Shown here: positions 27,672-36,955 of the stretch, piece after piece
Layout: each line of letters starts with the position of its first letter
Position numbering within the stretch: position 1 is the first letter of the stretch
Assembly (NCBI RefSeq): GCF_001523745.2
Contig: NZ_CP013386.1
Coordinates: forward strand, 3,224,001-3,288,000
Source: Burkholderia mayonis
Lineage (GTDB): Bacteria > Pseudomonadota > Gammaproteobacteria > Burkholderiales > Burkholderiaceae
DNA length: 64,000 nt
Direction: 5' to 3'
The notes under the pieces: model-generated
The model's input: only the letters and a program-made list of their open reading frames with translations
What the model was told of the DNA's origin: nothing
Database searches by the model: none
Translations under genes and position numbers: made by a program

Positions 27672-28610
27672 ATGAGCGCCGTCGCCTATGCGCCGGCGCG
27701 CCCGTCGCTCGATTTGCGCGCGATCGGCGTGATGGTTCTGCTGTGCGCGATCTGGGGCTTCCAGCAAGTCGCGATCAAGAGCGCAACGCACGCGATCCCG
27801 CCGATGCTCCAGGCCGGGCTGCGCTCAGCGATCGCGGCCATCGGCGTGTGGGCATGGGCGGGCGCGCGCGGCACGCCGCTCTTTCGCGCGGACGGCACGT
27901 TCGGCGCGGGCGTCGCCGCAGGCACGCTGTTCGCGGGCGAGTTCGTCTGCCTCTTCTTCGGCCTCACGCTGACGAGCGCCGCACGCATGGCGATCTTTCT
28001 CTACACGGCGCCGTGCTTCACCGCGCTCGGGCTGCACCTGTTCGCGCCCGGCGAGAAGATGCGCCGCACGCAATGGACGGGCGTCGCGATCGCGTTCGCG
28101 GGCATCGCCGTCGCATTCGCCGACGGCTTCGCACGGCCGGCCGCGGACGGCGCATCGGCGCTCGCCGGACTCGCGGGCGACGCGCTCGGCGTGCTCGGCG
28201 GCGTGATGTGGGCGGCGACGACGGTCGTCGTGCGCTCGACGTCGCTCGCTCGCGCGACCGCGAGCAAGACGCTGTTCTACCAGTTGACGGTGTCGTCGGC
28301 CGTGCTGCTGGGGCTCGCCGTCATGACCGGACAGACGACGCTCGCGCACGTGACGCCGCTCGCCGTCGCGAGCCTCGCGTATCAGGGCGTGATCGTCGCG
28401 TTCGCGAGCTATCTCGCGTGGTATTGGCTGCTGACGCGCTACAGCGCGGCGCGGCTTTCCGTGTTCACGTTCCTCGCGCCGCTCTTCGGCGTGAGCTTCG
28501 GCGTGCTGCTGCTCGGCGATTCGGTCGATGCGCGCTTCGGCGCGGCGGCCGTGCTCGTGCTGGCGGGCATCGGGCTCGTCAACGCGCCGCCGCGCGGCGA
28601 CGGCAAGTAA
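27672..28610 (+). CDS. DMT-superfamily (EamA) permease
   Basis: The 312-residue inner-membrane protein has ten predicted hydrophobic helices arranged as two EamA repeats of about five each. The first repeat opens [19 protein letters not shown] and the second is centred on [20 protein letters not shown] (in part). The family exports amino acids, purines or other metabolites, and the substrate cannot be inferred. AGGAG lies six bases before the ATG at 27672, a strong start. The gene appears monocistronic. Confidence 0.9.
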   Translation: MSAVAYAPARPSLDLRAIGVMVLLCAIWGFQQVAIKSATHAIPPMLQAGLRSAIAAIGVWAWAGARGTPLFRADGTFGAGVAAGTLFAGEFVCLFFGLTLTSAARMAIFLYTAPCFTALGLHLFAPGEKMRRTQWTGVAIAFAGIAVAFADGFARPAADGASALAGLAGDALGVLGGVMWAATTVVVRSTSLARATASKTLFYQLTVSSAVLLGLAVMTGQTTLAHVTPLAVASLAYQGVIVAFASYLAWYWLLTRYSAARLSVFTFLAPLFGVSFGVLLLGDSVDARFGAAAVLVLAGIGLVNAPPRGDGK

Positions 28611-29115
28611 GTGCATGCGGGGTTGGTCGAGAGAAATGGAGGCCGGCGCAAATCGCTGCGCCGATGGGCTGATGTGCCACCGTGCCGACGTGCTCACGCG
28701 TGGATCTGCAAGCGCGCCGACGTGTCGACGTGCATGTGCCGGCGTGCCGATACGCCAATGCGCTGATGTGTCGGCACGGATACGCCGATGCGCGCAGCGT
28801 GAGGATTGCAGGCTTCGGCCCTGAAGAAGCGTTGTCGACGGCACCGCGAAAGCCACCGCGCAGCCATGCCGTCGCCGCGCCCTGGCCCGCCACGCGGCAA
28901 GACCGCCGCGTATCGACGATCGACCGCGCATAGATCGAGAAAGCCCCTCGTCCGAGGCCAGCGCGCGGATGCATGCTTACGGCGTCGCGCCCCGCAACCG
29001 AAAAGAAGCGATGCCGGAAGCAATCCGCGCAACGACGAAGCCGCCCCAAGCGCCCCCTATCGCCGGCGCCGACCGGACAAAATCGCGCGACGCGCCCTGC
29101 CCCGTCAGCCGCCGA
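28611..29115. other. 505-bp gap with degenerate repeats after the DMT gene
   Basis: No gene is supported. The segment 28655-28800 is built of decayed short repeats (see the repeat entry). The remainder is GC-rich sequence between two convergent genes with no clear terminator. Confidence 0.6.
28655..28800 (+). repeat. Degenerate minisatellite-like repeat tract
   Basis: GCCGATGGGCTGATGTG (28660-28676) recurs as GCCAATGCGCTGATGTG (28754-28770). GATACGCCAATGCGC recurs as GATACGCCGATGCGC about 30 bases later. Words such as GTGCCGACGTG fill the space between. The pattern suggests an old tandem array that has diverged. Confidence 0.55.
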
Positions 29116-29943
29116 TCAGCCGCCCGCGCGCCGCGCGCCGACCGCCTGCGCGACGCGCACGTACTCGTCGACATCGACATCTTCCGCGCGTCGCGCGAGA
29201 TCGAAGCCGAGCGCATCGAAATCGACGAGATCGCGATAGCCGCCGAGCGTGTTGCGCAGCATCTTGCGGCGCTGCGAGAATGCGGCCGTCACGACTTCGC
29301 CGAGCGCCGCCGGATCGACGGTCTGCAACTCGTGCGGCGCATGCGGGATCATCCGCACGATCGCCGAATCGACCTTCGGCGGCGGCTGGAACGATTCGGG
29401 CGGCACGTCGATCAGCTTGTCCATCGTGTAGCGGTACTGAAGCATCACCGACAGCCGGCTGAACGCCTTCGTGCCCGGCTCCGCGACCATCCGCTCGACG
29501 ACCTCGTTCTGCAGCATGAAATGCTGGTCGATCACGACGTGCGCGAACGACATCAGATGGAACAGCAGCGGGCTCGAAATGTTGTACGGCAGATTGCCGA
29601 TGATCCGCAGCGACGGCTTGTCGCCTGGCAGGGCGAGCGAGCCGAAGTCGAACGCGAGCGCGTCGCCCGCGTGCAGCTCGAGCAGGTCGCCGAAGCGCTG
29701 CTTCAGGCGGCCGATCAGGTCGCGGTCGAGCTCGACCGCGTGCAGCGGCGAGCCGGGCGTCGCGAGCCGCGCGATCACGGGCCCCGTCAGCGCGCCGAGG
29801 CCCGGCCCGATTTCGACCATCCGCTCGCCGCGCTCGGGCCGGATCGCCGCGACGATCGCGTCGATCACGCCGTGATCGACGAGAAAGTTCTGCCCGAAGC
29901 GCTTGCGCGCGAAATGCCCTTGGTGCTGTCTGCTGTTCGACAT
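29116..29943 (-). CDS. rsmA: 16S rRNA dimethyladenosine transferase RsmA (KsgA)
   Basis: RsmA dimethylates A1518 and A1519 of 16S rRNA using S-adenosylmethionine, a late small-subunit assembly step. The 275-residue protein has the SAM motif [14 protein letters not shown], the catalytic [10 protein letters not shown] and the family N-terminus [10 protein letters not shown]. It follows pdxA by 31 bases on the same strand as the last gene of the lptD-surA-pdxA-rsmA run, the same order as in Escherichia coli. Co-transcription is likely. Confidence 0.97.
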   Translation of the reverse strand: MSNSRQHQGHFARKRFGQNFLVDHGVIDAIVAAIRPERGERMVEIGPGLGALTGPVIARLATPGSPLHAVELDRDLIGRLKQRFGDLLELHAGDALAFDFGSLALPGDKPSLRIIGNLPYNISSPLLFHLMSFAHVVIDQHFMLQNEVVERMVAEPGTKAFSRLSVMLQYRYTMDKLIDVPPESFQPPPKVDSAIVRMIPHAPHELQTVDPAALGEVVTAAFSQRRKMLRNTLGGYRDLVDFDALGFDLARRAEDVDVDEYVRVAQAVGARRAGG

Positions 29944-29974
29944 CGAAAAATAGAAAAACGGATGACGCGAAAAT

Positions 29975-31024
29975 TCAGCCCGCGCGCCGATGGCGCGCCA
30001 TCGTCACGGCGGTATCGATCGCGGCGACGAGGCTGCCCGGATCGGCGCGGCCCGTACCGGCGAGATCGAGCGCGGTGCCGTGATCGACCGACGTGCGGAT
30101 GATCGGCAGGCCGAGCGTGACGTTGATGCCCTCGCCGAACGTCGCGTACTTGAGGACCGGCAGCCCCTGGTCGTGGAACATCGCGAGCACGCAATCCGCG
30201 TGCTCGAGGTAGCGCGGCTGGAACAGCGTGTCGGCGGGATAAGGCCCGCGCGCGTCGATGCCCGCGGCCCGCGCGCGCACAAGCGCCGGCTCGATCACGT
30301 CGATTTCCTCGCGGCCGAGATAACCGTTCTCGCCCGCGTGCGGATTGAGGCCCGTCACGAGAATGCGCGGTGCGGCGAGACCGAAGCTGCGGCGCAGGTC
30401 GCGGTCGACGATCGCGAGCGTATCGGCGAGGCCGTCGATGGTCAGCGCGGCCGACACGTCCTTGAGCGGCAGGTGCGTCGTCGCGAGCGCGACGCGCAGC
30501 GGCCGCTCGCCCGTGCCCGCGAGCATCATCACGACGTGCGGCGTATGCGTGCGCTCGGCGAGATATTCGGTATGGCCGGTGAACGGCACGCCGGCATCGT
30601 TGATCGTGCTCTTTTGCAGCGGCGCGGTGACGATCGCGTCGAATGCGCCGGCGACCGCGCCGTCGATCGCCGCGTCGAGCAGATCGAGCACGTAGCGCCC
30701 GTTCGCCGGATTCAGCTTGCCCGCTTCGGCGGGTGCGGCGAGCGCGCGATGCGCGACCGCGACATGCGCGTTTGCGACATGCGCGTTTGCGACATGCGCG
30801 TCTGCGACATGCGCGTCTGCACCGCTCGCCGTCATGCGCGCCCAATCGACGCCGACCGCGGCTGCGCGCTCGGCGATCAGGCCCGCGTCGCCGAGCACCG
30901 TGAAGCGCGCGTCGGGCCAGCGCGCCGCCGCGTCGGCGAGTGCACGGGCCGTCAGCTCGGGGCCGACGCCGGCCGGCTCGCCGGTCGTGATCGCGATGCG
31001 CAGCGGCTGCGGGCTGGCGGACAT
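29975..31024 (-). CDS. pdxA: 4-hydroxythreonine-4-phosphate dehydrogenase PdxA
   Basis: PdxA oxidises 4-phospho-hydroxy-L-threonine in the pyridoxal-5'-phosphate pathway, using NAD and a divalent metal. The 349-residue protein has [12 protein letters not shown] at the start, [35 protein letters not shown] and [11 protein letters not shown], with metal histidines in the TGHTE, NPHAG and FHDQG segments. Between the N-terminal motif and the conserved [13 protein letters not shown] lies a low-complexity stretch of [10 protein letters not shown] pentapeptides, encoded by a 15-bp tandem repeat. It falls in a surface loop region of the family, so length changes are probably tolerated. Confidence 0.95.
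   Translation of the reverse strand: MSASPQPLRIAITTGEPAGVGPELTARALADAAARWPDARFTVLGDAGLIAERAAAVGVDWARMTASGADAHVADAHVANAHVANAHVAVAHRALAAPAEAGKLNPANGRYVLDLLDAAIDGAVAGAFDAIVTAPLQKSTINDAGVPFTGHTEYLAERTHTPHVVMMLAGTGERPLRVALATTHLPLKDVSAALTIDGLADTLAIVDRDLRRSFGLAAPRILVTGLNPHAGENGYLGREEIDVIEPALVRARAAGIDARGPYPADTLFQPRYLEHADCVLAMFHDQGLPVLKYATFGEGINVTLGLPIIRTSVDHGTALDLAGTGRADPGSLVAAIDTAVTMARHRRAG
30761..30820 (-). repeat. In-frame 15-bp tandem repeat (4 units) within pdxA
   Basis: On the + strand GACATGCGCGTTTGC occurs at 30761-30775 and 30776-30790. GACATGCGCGTCTGC occurs at 30791-30805 and 30806-30820. Each unit encodes five residues of PdxA on the minus strand, so changes in copy number keep the frame. 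Confidence 0.95.
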
Positions 31025-31039
31025 GTTTCGGCTACGCGC

Positions 31040-32389
31040 TTATTGGACGACAGGCAGCTTGACCTGCACGTACGACGAGTCGCGCAGCTCGCGCAGCCAG
31101 TCCGAGTACGCCTGCTCGGCCTTGCGCTGGCCGATCGCCTGGCGCGCGATGTCCATCTGCTGCTGCACCGAGCCTTCCGCGTCGCGGCGGCCGAGCACCT
31201 GAATCAGGTGGTAGCCGTACTCGGTGCGCACCGGGTTGCTGACCTGGCCATCCTGCAGGCTGTTCATCGCACGCTCGAATTCCGGCACCGTCTCGCCCGG
31301 GCTGATCCAGCCGAGATCACCGCCTTGCGACGCCGAGCCGTCCTGCGAGTAGGTGCGCGCGAACTTCTCGAAATCGCCGCCCGCCTCGACCTGCCGGCGG
31401 ATGTCGATCAGTTGCTGGCGCGCCTGCGATTCCGACTTGCCTTCGCCGACGCGCAACAGAATGTGGCGCACGTGCGTCTGCACGATCTTCGGCGACGCGG
31501 CCGACACGCTCTGGCTCGCGCGGCGGTCGACGAGACGCACGATCTCGAAGCCGTCCGGCACGCGGACGAGCGTCGGGTTGACCTGGCCGGGACGCAGCTT
31601 CGACACCGCGTCGACGACGTCGGACGGCAGCGACGACGGCGACTTGAAGCCGAGATCGCCGCCCTTCTTCGCATCGTCGGCTTCCGAATTGTTCTTCGCG
31701 AGCCGCTCGAAATCGACGCCTGACGCGAGCGCCTGCTGCAGCAGGCCTTCCGCCTTCTTCTGCGCGACGTCGATGTCGGCTTGCGGCGCGCTGGTCGGCG
31801 CCTTCACGAAGATGTGCTCGAGCCGCAGATCCTGCTGCGAGCCGGCGTTCGGGCCGCGCTGGCTCGCGATGTAGCTCGCGACTTCGGCGTCCGACACGGT
31901 GATCTTGCCGTCGACTTCCTTCTCGCGCAGCTTCGAGAGCATCAGCTCAGTGCGCGCGTCGCGCACGAACACGTCCCACGGCACGCCCTGCGCCTCGATG
32001 CGCGCCTTGTATTGGTCGAGCGGCATCCCGTTCGCCTGCGCGAGGCGCCCGAGCGTCGCCTGCACGGTGGCGTTGTCGACGACGATGCCGTCGTCCTTCG
32101 CCCGCTGGATCTGGATGCGCTCGAGCACCATCTGGTTCAGCACCTGTGCGCGCAACTGGTCGATCGGCGGCACGGGCGCCTTCTGCTGCTGCAGACGGCG
32201 CGCGATCAGGCCGACGCGCTGATCGAGCTCGCGCCCGGTGATCACGTCGTTGTTGACGACAGCGACCACCTCGTCGGCGAGCGACGCGCCCTGCGCGCGC
32301 AGCGCCTGCGCAGACGCGGCCGGTGCGACCGTGATGAGCGACGCGACCAGACCGGATGCGATAGCCGCGAAGCGAAGGGTTTTCTTCAT
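31040..32389 (-). CDS. surA: Periplasmic chaperone / peptidyl-prolyl isomerase SurA
   Basis: SurA escorts outer-membrane proteins, including LptD, across the periplasm. The 449-residue protein starts with a signal peptide ([19 protein letters not shown] to about ASAQA). A SurA_N domain follows ([20 protein letters not shown] in part), then two parvulin-type PPIase domains, seen as [13 protein letters not shown] and [17 protein letters not shown] at 32389 matches the usual MKK signal-peptide start; a GTG two codons upstream is an alternative with closer spacing to GGAG. The gene sits between lptD and pdxA. Confidence 0.96.
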   Translation of the reverse strand: MKKTLRFAAIASGLVASLITVAPAASAQALRAQGASLADEVVAVVNNDVITGRELDQRVGLIARRLQQQKAPVPPIDQLRAQVLNQMVLERIQIQRAKDDGIVVDNATVQATLGRLAQANGMPLDQYKARIEAQGVPWDVFVRDARTELMLSKLREKEVDGKITVSDAEVASYIASQRGPNAGSQQDLRLEHIFVKAPTSAPQADIDVAQKKAEGLLQQALASGVDFERLAKNNSEADDAKKGGDLGFKSPSSLPSDVVDAVSKLRPGQVNPTLVRVPDGFEIVRLVDRRASQSVSAASPKIVQTHVRHILLRVGEGKSESQARQQLIDIRRQVEAGGDFEKFARTYSQDGSASQGGDLGWISPGETVPEFERAMNSLQDGQVSNPVRTEYGYHLIQVLGRRDAEGSVQQQMDIARQAIGQRKAEQAYSDWLRELRDSSYVQVKLPVVQ

Positions 32390-32455
32390 TGCCACAGGTA
32401 CTCCATTGAAAGCGGGCTGCGCAAACGCCGCTCGCCGCGAACGCCTCGTCGGCGG

Positions 32456-34819
32456 TTAATCGTAATTGCTGAAACGCGACAACGGCGCCGGCGCGGGCGG
32501 CAGCGGCGTATATCCCTGCACGCCGGCGCGGAACGAGGATACGAGTCCGTTGTCGATGCTCGTCAGCCCCTTGAGCACGAGCTGCGCGAGCACGCGGGTC
32601 GACGAATTCTGCTGCCCCGACGTGTTCACGCCGTTCGCGTAGCGCTGGACGCCAACGCCGAACGCCCAGCAGTCGGCATCGTACTGGAAGCCGACGAGAC
32701 CGTCGACAACCCGGCTGCTCGCGAGATCGTAGTTGAGCCGGCCGACCGCATAGAGCCGCCGCGTGAGCGGCCATTGCGCGGACACGAGAACCTGATTGAT
32801 CGGCTCGTTGCTGAGCGTCGCGTTCTGCCGCGTGTAGCGATAGCCGACGTTGATCACGCGCCGCTCGCCCGGGCTGTAGCCGAAGCCGACGCTCGACTTG
32901 ACGAGCTGGTTGTTGTCGACGTTGTACTGGAACGCGGTTTCCGACGCGAAGCCCGCGCCGAGCTTGACCGACGCACCGAGGATCAGGTCGGAGTGCCGCG
33001 CGGTCGCGGACGCGTCGGTCGGCAGCAGCGTCACGCGCTGGTCGGTGAAGTAGTACTGCTGCGCGATGACGAAGCGCGCGCGCTCGTCGCCCGTCGTCGG
33101 ATTGATGAAGCGGGTCGTGAGCGCGGCCGTCAGGCGGTTCGCGTCGGCGATCCGGTCGTTGCCGACGAAGGTGTTCGGCGTGAAGATCTCCGCGAGCCCG
33201 AAGTCCGACACGGCCGTGTCGAAGAGCGGCGCGTCCGACTGGTTCCGGTACGGCGTGTACACATAGTACAGCCGCGGCTCGAGCGTCTGGATGAAATCCT
33301 GGCCGAACAGGCGCACCGAGCGGTCGAAGATGAGCCCGGAATCGAAGCTGAGCGTCGGAATCGAATAGGTGAAGCGCTTCGCCTGGCCGGGCACGCCGCC
33401 CGTCGTCGTCGTCAGGTCGTACGACGCGAAGTGCATCTGCGCCTTCGGTACGACGAAATAGCCGGGACCGTACACCCCGTACGACACGTACGGGTTGAAC
33501 ATCACGCGATCGCCTTCCGGCTGGTCGGCGGTCGTGATCCGGAAGCGCGAATAATCGGCTTCCGCGCCGAAGTCGAAGCCGCCGACGTTGTACTTCGCGT
33601 ACTTCACGTTCAACTGCGGCTCGCGGCCGTACGGCGCGACCGACGGCGCGAGCGTCTGCCAGTGCTGGTAGCGCCCGAGCACGGACCACGGCCCGTTGTT
33701 GTACGTCAGGCCGGCTTCCTGCTGATAAATCGTCTGGAGCCCGTTCACGAACTGGTTCGTGGATCCGAGATCCTCGGGATACAGGTTGTCCGAAACCTTG
33801 TTGAAGTAAACGTAGCCGCCGAAGCCGTTGCCGAAGTTCTGCTGGTGCTGCCAGTAGATCGCGTAGCGGTTGCGCTTCGCGACACGGTCGTCCGGCAGGT
33901 ATTCGCCCGTCAGCGTGCCCGAATAGTTCGTCGACAGATAGCGGAACGTCGCCTGCGTGAAGATCCCGCGCTTCGAGATGATGTGCGGCGTGACCGTCAG
34001 GTCGCGATTCGGCGCGATATTGAAGTAGTACGGCAGCGAGAATTCGAAGCCGTTCGTCGAGCTGAACGGCGAGAACGTCGGCGGCAGGAAGCCGCTGCGC
34101 CGCTCGCCCGACAGCGGGAACGTGAGCCACGGGCTGCCGAAGAGCGGCACGCCCTGGAAGAACAGCACGCCGTTGCGCGCGACGCCTTCGTCGGCGCCCG
34201 TATCGAAATCGAACTCGGTGCCCTTGATGTACCACGCCGGGTTCGTCGTGCACTGGCAGCCCGTGTAGGTGCCGTTCGTGAACACCGAGCGCTCGCTGTC
34301 GAGCAGTTGCACCCGCTCGGCGCTGCCCGAGCCGCCCGTCGCCGTGAAATGGTACTTCGGCGTCGTCATGAAGCCCTGGTTCGCCTCGACCTTCAGATGC
34401 GCCTCGGGGCCCGAGAACGTCGTGCCGGCGTTCGACACCGTGACCTTGCCGTACGCGTCGGCCATGTCGGTGTCCTGGTCGTAGTGGATCGCATCCGCCT
34501 TGACGACCGCATTGCCGCGCCGGATCTCGGCCGAGCCCTTCGCGGCGAGATCCTGGTCGGCCGTGCCGTTCGTGTGGTCGCCCAAGACGAACGTCGCGGG
34601 CTTGCCGCGCTGCTTTTGCGGATGCTCGTCGAGCTGCGGCGCGAGGCGAAGGTCCCACGGCGAGCCGAACGCCTGCGGCTCGGCCGCGGCGCCCGACAAC
34701 TGGGCCTGCGACACCGCCGGCACGAGGCCCGGTACGGCCAAAAGCGCGACCGCGAGCCGTTTTTTGCGCGGCGCGGCATCGCAAGCTGGGACGAGCGGGA
34801 ATAACGTTTTAGGCGGCAT
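32456..34819 (-). CDS. lptD: LPS-assembly outer-membrane protein LptD
   Basis: LptD, with the lipoprotein LptE, inserts lipopolysaccharide into the outer leaflet. The 787-residue protein has a signal sequence ([20 protein letters not shown] with cleavage near SQA-QL). A periplasmic OstA/LptA-like beta-jellyroll follows at about 85-220 ([21 protein letters not shown] in part), then a large C-terminal beta-barrel. Cysteines for the structural disulfides are seen in [10 protein letters not shown] and, near the C-terminus, [10 protein letters not shown]. It is first in the lptD-surA-pdxA-rsmA unit and divergent from amgK-murU, as in pseudomonads. Confidence 0.95.
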   Translation of the reverse strand: MPPKTLFPLVPACDAAPRKKRLAVALLAVPGLVPAVSQAQLSGAAAEPQAFGSPWDLRLAPQLDEHPQKQRGKPATFVLGDHTNGTADQDLAAKGSAEIRRGNAVVKADAIHYDQDTDMADAYGKVTVSNAGTTFSGPEAHLKVEANQGFMTTPKYHFTATGGSGSAERVQLLDSERSVFTNGTYTGCQCTTNPAWYIKGTEFDFDTGADEGVARNGVLFFQGVPLFGSPWLTFPLSGERRSGFLPPTFSPFSSTNGFEFSLPYYFNIAPNRDLTVTPHIISKRGIFTQATFRYLSTNYSGTLTGEYLPDDRVAKRNRYAIYWQHQQNFGNGFGGYVYFNKVSDNLYPEDLGSTNQFVNGLQTIYQQEAGLTYNNGPWSVLGRYQHWQTLAPSVAPYGREPQLNVKYAKYNVGGFDFGAEADYSRFRITTADQPEGDRVMFNPYVSYGVYGPGYFVVPKAQMHFASYDLTTTTGGVPGQAKRFTYSIPTLSFDSGLIFDRSVRLFGQDFIQTLEPRLYYVYTPYRNQSDAPLFDTAVSDFGLAEIFTPNTFVGNDRIADANRLTAALTTRFINPTTGDERARFVIAQQYYFTDQRVTLLPTDASATARHSDLILGASVKLGAGFASETAFQYNVDNNQLVKSSVGFGYSPGERRVINVGYRYTRQNATLSNEPINQVLVSAQWPLTRRLYAVGRLNYDLASSRVVDGLVGFQYDADCWAFGVGVQRYANGVNTSGQQNSSTRVLAQLVLKGLTSIDNGLVSSFRAGVQGYTPLPPAPAPLSRFSNYD

Positions 34820-35033
34820 CTATCGTTCGGCGAATCGACCCTGTCAAACCCGGCCTCCGCACGTCGCAGCCCTCGCAATCGAACCGTGACTGCGGCTTCG
34901 CGCATACCGGGGGAAAACGGGCAAACGAGCGGCGTGGCGGACTGCGGGCCCGCGCCGGCGGGGATTGACACGGGACGCGTCAAAAAAGTCGTGGGGTATT
35001 ATATGGCAAGACGTTCCCCCTCCCCGACTTTCA

Positions 35034-36068
35034 ATGACGCAGCCCTTGGCCGATCCCCGCCTCGCCCTCCTCACCGACTGGCTCGCCACGTTCGCCGACC
35101 GCTACGCGCTCGACCCGGCGTCGCTCGTCCCTGCGTCCGCCGACGCGAGCTTCCGGCGCTATTTCCGCATCGCGAGCGCGGCCGCGCCGGGCGGAACCGC
35201 GATCGCCGTCGACGCGCCGCCGCCCGAGAAATGCCGCGAGTTCGTGCAGATCTCGCAGTTGCTCGACGCGGCCGGTCTGAACGTGCCGAAAGTGCTCGAA
35301 CACGACTTCGACGCGGGCTTCATGCTCATCACCGATCTCGGCACGCGCTCGTACATCTCCGCGCTCGATCCCGCCGCGCCGGACGCCGCTCGGCCGCTGA
35401 TGCGCGACGCGCTCGACGCGCTGATCCGCTGGCAGCTCGCGTCGCGCGAAGACGTGCTGCCGCCGTTCGACGAGGCGTTCCTGCGCTGCGAGATGGAGCT
35501 GATGCCCGAGTGGTACGTCGGCCGGCATCTCGGCAAGACGCTCACGGATAACGCGCGCGGCGTGCTCGACCGCACGTTCGCGCTGCTGATCGCGAGCGCG
35601 CGCGCGCAGCCGCAGGGCTACATGCTGCGCGACTTCATGCCCCGCAACCTGTTGATTGCTCAGCCGAACCCGGGCGTGCTCGACTTCCAGGACGCCGTCT
35701 ACGGGCCGCTCACGTACGACGTCGTGTCGCTCTTGCGCGACGCGTTCATCAGTTGGGACGAGGCGTTCGAGCTCGACTGCTTCGCGTACTACTGGGAAAA
35801 GGCGAAGAAAGCCGGGCTGCCCGTCGAGCCCGACTTCGGCGAGTTCTACCGGCAGCTCGAATGGATGGGCCTGCAGCGCCACATCAAGGTGCTCGGCCTG
35901 TTCGCGCGGATCAACTACCGCGATCACAAGCCGCACTATCTCGCCGACCTGCCGCGCTTTCTCGGCTACGCGCGCAAGGTCGCGCTGCGCTACCGGCCGC
36001 TCACGCCGTTCGCGAGGCTGCTCGACGAGCTCGAAAACAAGACAGCCGAAGTCGGCTACACGTTCTGA
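35034..36068 (+). CDS. amgK: N-acetylmuramate/N-acetylglucosamine anomeric kinase AmgK
   Basis: AmgK phosphorylates the C1 hydroxyl of N-acetylmuramic acid or N-acetylglucosamine as the first step of the peptidoglycan-recycling shunt that bypasses de novo UDP-MurNAc synthesis. The 344-residue protein belongs to the aminoglycoside-phosphotransferase fold. The catalytic loop is LRDFMPRNLL, with arginine where most APH enzymes have His-Gly, as expected for AmgK, and the metal site is GVLDFQDAVYGPLTYDV. The directly following murU strongly supports the assignment. ATG at 35034 has no strong ribosome binding site. Confidence 0.9.
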   Translation: MTQPLADPRLALLTDWLATFADRYALDPASLVPASADASFRRYFRIASAAAPGGTAIAVDAPPPEKCREFVQISQLLDAAGLNVPKVLEHDFDAGFMLITDLGTRSYISALDPAAPDAARPLMRDALDALIRWQLASREDVLPPFDEAFLRCEMELMPEWYVGRHLGKTLTDNARGVLDRTFALLIASARAQPQGYMLRDFMPRNLLIAQPNPGVLDFQDAVYGPLTYDVVSLLRDAFISWDEAFELDCFAYYWEKAKKAGLPVEPDFGEFYRQLEWMGLQRHIKVLGLFARINYRDHKPHYLADLPRFLGYARKVALRYRPLTPFARLLDELENKTAEVGYTF

Positions 36069-36071
36069 ACG

Positions 36072-36791
36072 ATGACGCACACACTCGACACGGCGATGAT
36101 CTTCGCCGCCGGGCGCGGCGAACGGATGCGCCCGCTCACCGACACGACGCCGAAGCCGCTCCTCGCGGCGGGCGGCAAGCCGCTGATCGTCTGGCAGATC
36201 GAGCGGCTCGCCGCGGCGGGCATTCGCACGATCGTCGTCAACCACGCATGGCTCGGCGAGCGGATCGAGGCCACTCTTGGCGACGGCTCGCGCTGGGGCG
36301 TGCGGCTCGTCTATTCGGCCGAGCGCGAGGCGCTCGAAACGGCGGGCGGAATCGCGCAGGCGCTGCCGCTCATCGAGGACGGCAGCGGGCCGAAGGTGTT
36401 CGTCTGCGTCGCGGGTGACGTCTACGCAAACTTCGACTACGCGACGCTGCGCGCGCGCGCCGCCGCGCTGGCTGCGGCGCCCGAGCCCGGCATGCACCTC
36501 GTGATGGTGCCGAACCCGCCGTTCCATCCGGCGGGCGACTTCGCGCTCGACGGCGACGGCCTGCTGTCGCTCGACGGCGCGCCGCGCGTCACATTCGGCA
36601 ACATCGCGCTCTACGACTCGCGAATGTTCCGCGCTCTGCCCGCCGGCACGCGCAGCCGGCTCACCCCCTATTTTCGCGAAACGATCGCCGCGCGCCGCGC
36701 GACGGGCGAGCTATATGCGGGTGTGTGGGAGAACGTCGGCACGCCGGCGCAACTGAGCGAGCTCGACGCCGCGCTGAGGGCAGCGCGCTGA
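36072..36791 (+). CDS. murU: N-acetylmuramate alpha-1-phosphate uridylyltransferase MurU
   Basis: MurU converts MurNAc 1-phosphate and UTP to UDP-MurNAc, completing the recycling route begun by AmgK. The 239-residue nucleotidyltransferase has the signature FAAGRGERMRPLTDTTPKPLL (shown in part: GRGERMRPLTD and PKPLL), the metal-binding Asp in VCVAGDVYANFD, and GNIALYDSRMF. It starts three bases after the amgK stop, implying translational coupling. Strains with this pair can show fosfomycin tolerance through recycling (family knowledge). Confidence 0.93.
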   Translation: MTHTLDTAMIFAAGRGERMRPLTDTTPKPLLAAGGKPLIVWQIERLAAAGIRTIVVNHAWLGERIEATLGDGSRWGVRLVYSAEREALETAGGIAQALPLIEDGSGPKVFVCVAGDVYANFDYATLRARAAALAAAPEPGMHLVMVPNPPFHPAGDFALDGDGLLSLDGAPRVTFGNIALYDSRMFRALPAGTRSRLTPYFRETIAARRATGELYAGVWENVGTPAQLSELDAALRAAR

Positions 36792-36955
36792 AGCCGGCCG
36801 GCTGACGCCCGCTCGCCCGGGTTCATCGAGCGGCTCCGGCGTGATCCGCCGAGCGTCCAGCCGGCCGCCAATCGGCAACGACACAACGACGCGCCGCTAT
36901 CGGCCGAGACGCGCGAGTCCGCGCCACCATGCCGCGCGCGGCGCGCCCCGCCCCA

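Noticed and set aside
28655..28800. Small cysteine-rich peptide gene in the repeat tract
   Set aside because: The frame has no ribosome binding site and simply reflects the repeated DNA words.
31781..34804. A 1007-codon frame opposite lptD-surA, and a similar 945-codon frame on the lptD strand
   Set aside because: Composition is that of GC-rich shadow reading, and LptD and SurA are unmistakable in the other frame.
34965..35002. sigma-70 promoter for amgK using the perfect TTGACA at 34965-34970 with TATTAT at 34997-35002
   Set aside because: The spacing is 26 bases, too long for a standard promoter. One of the two hexamers may be used with another partner, so no promoter was called.
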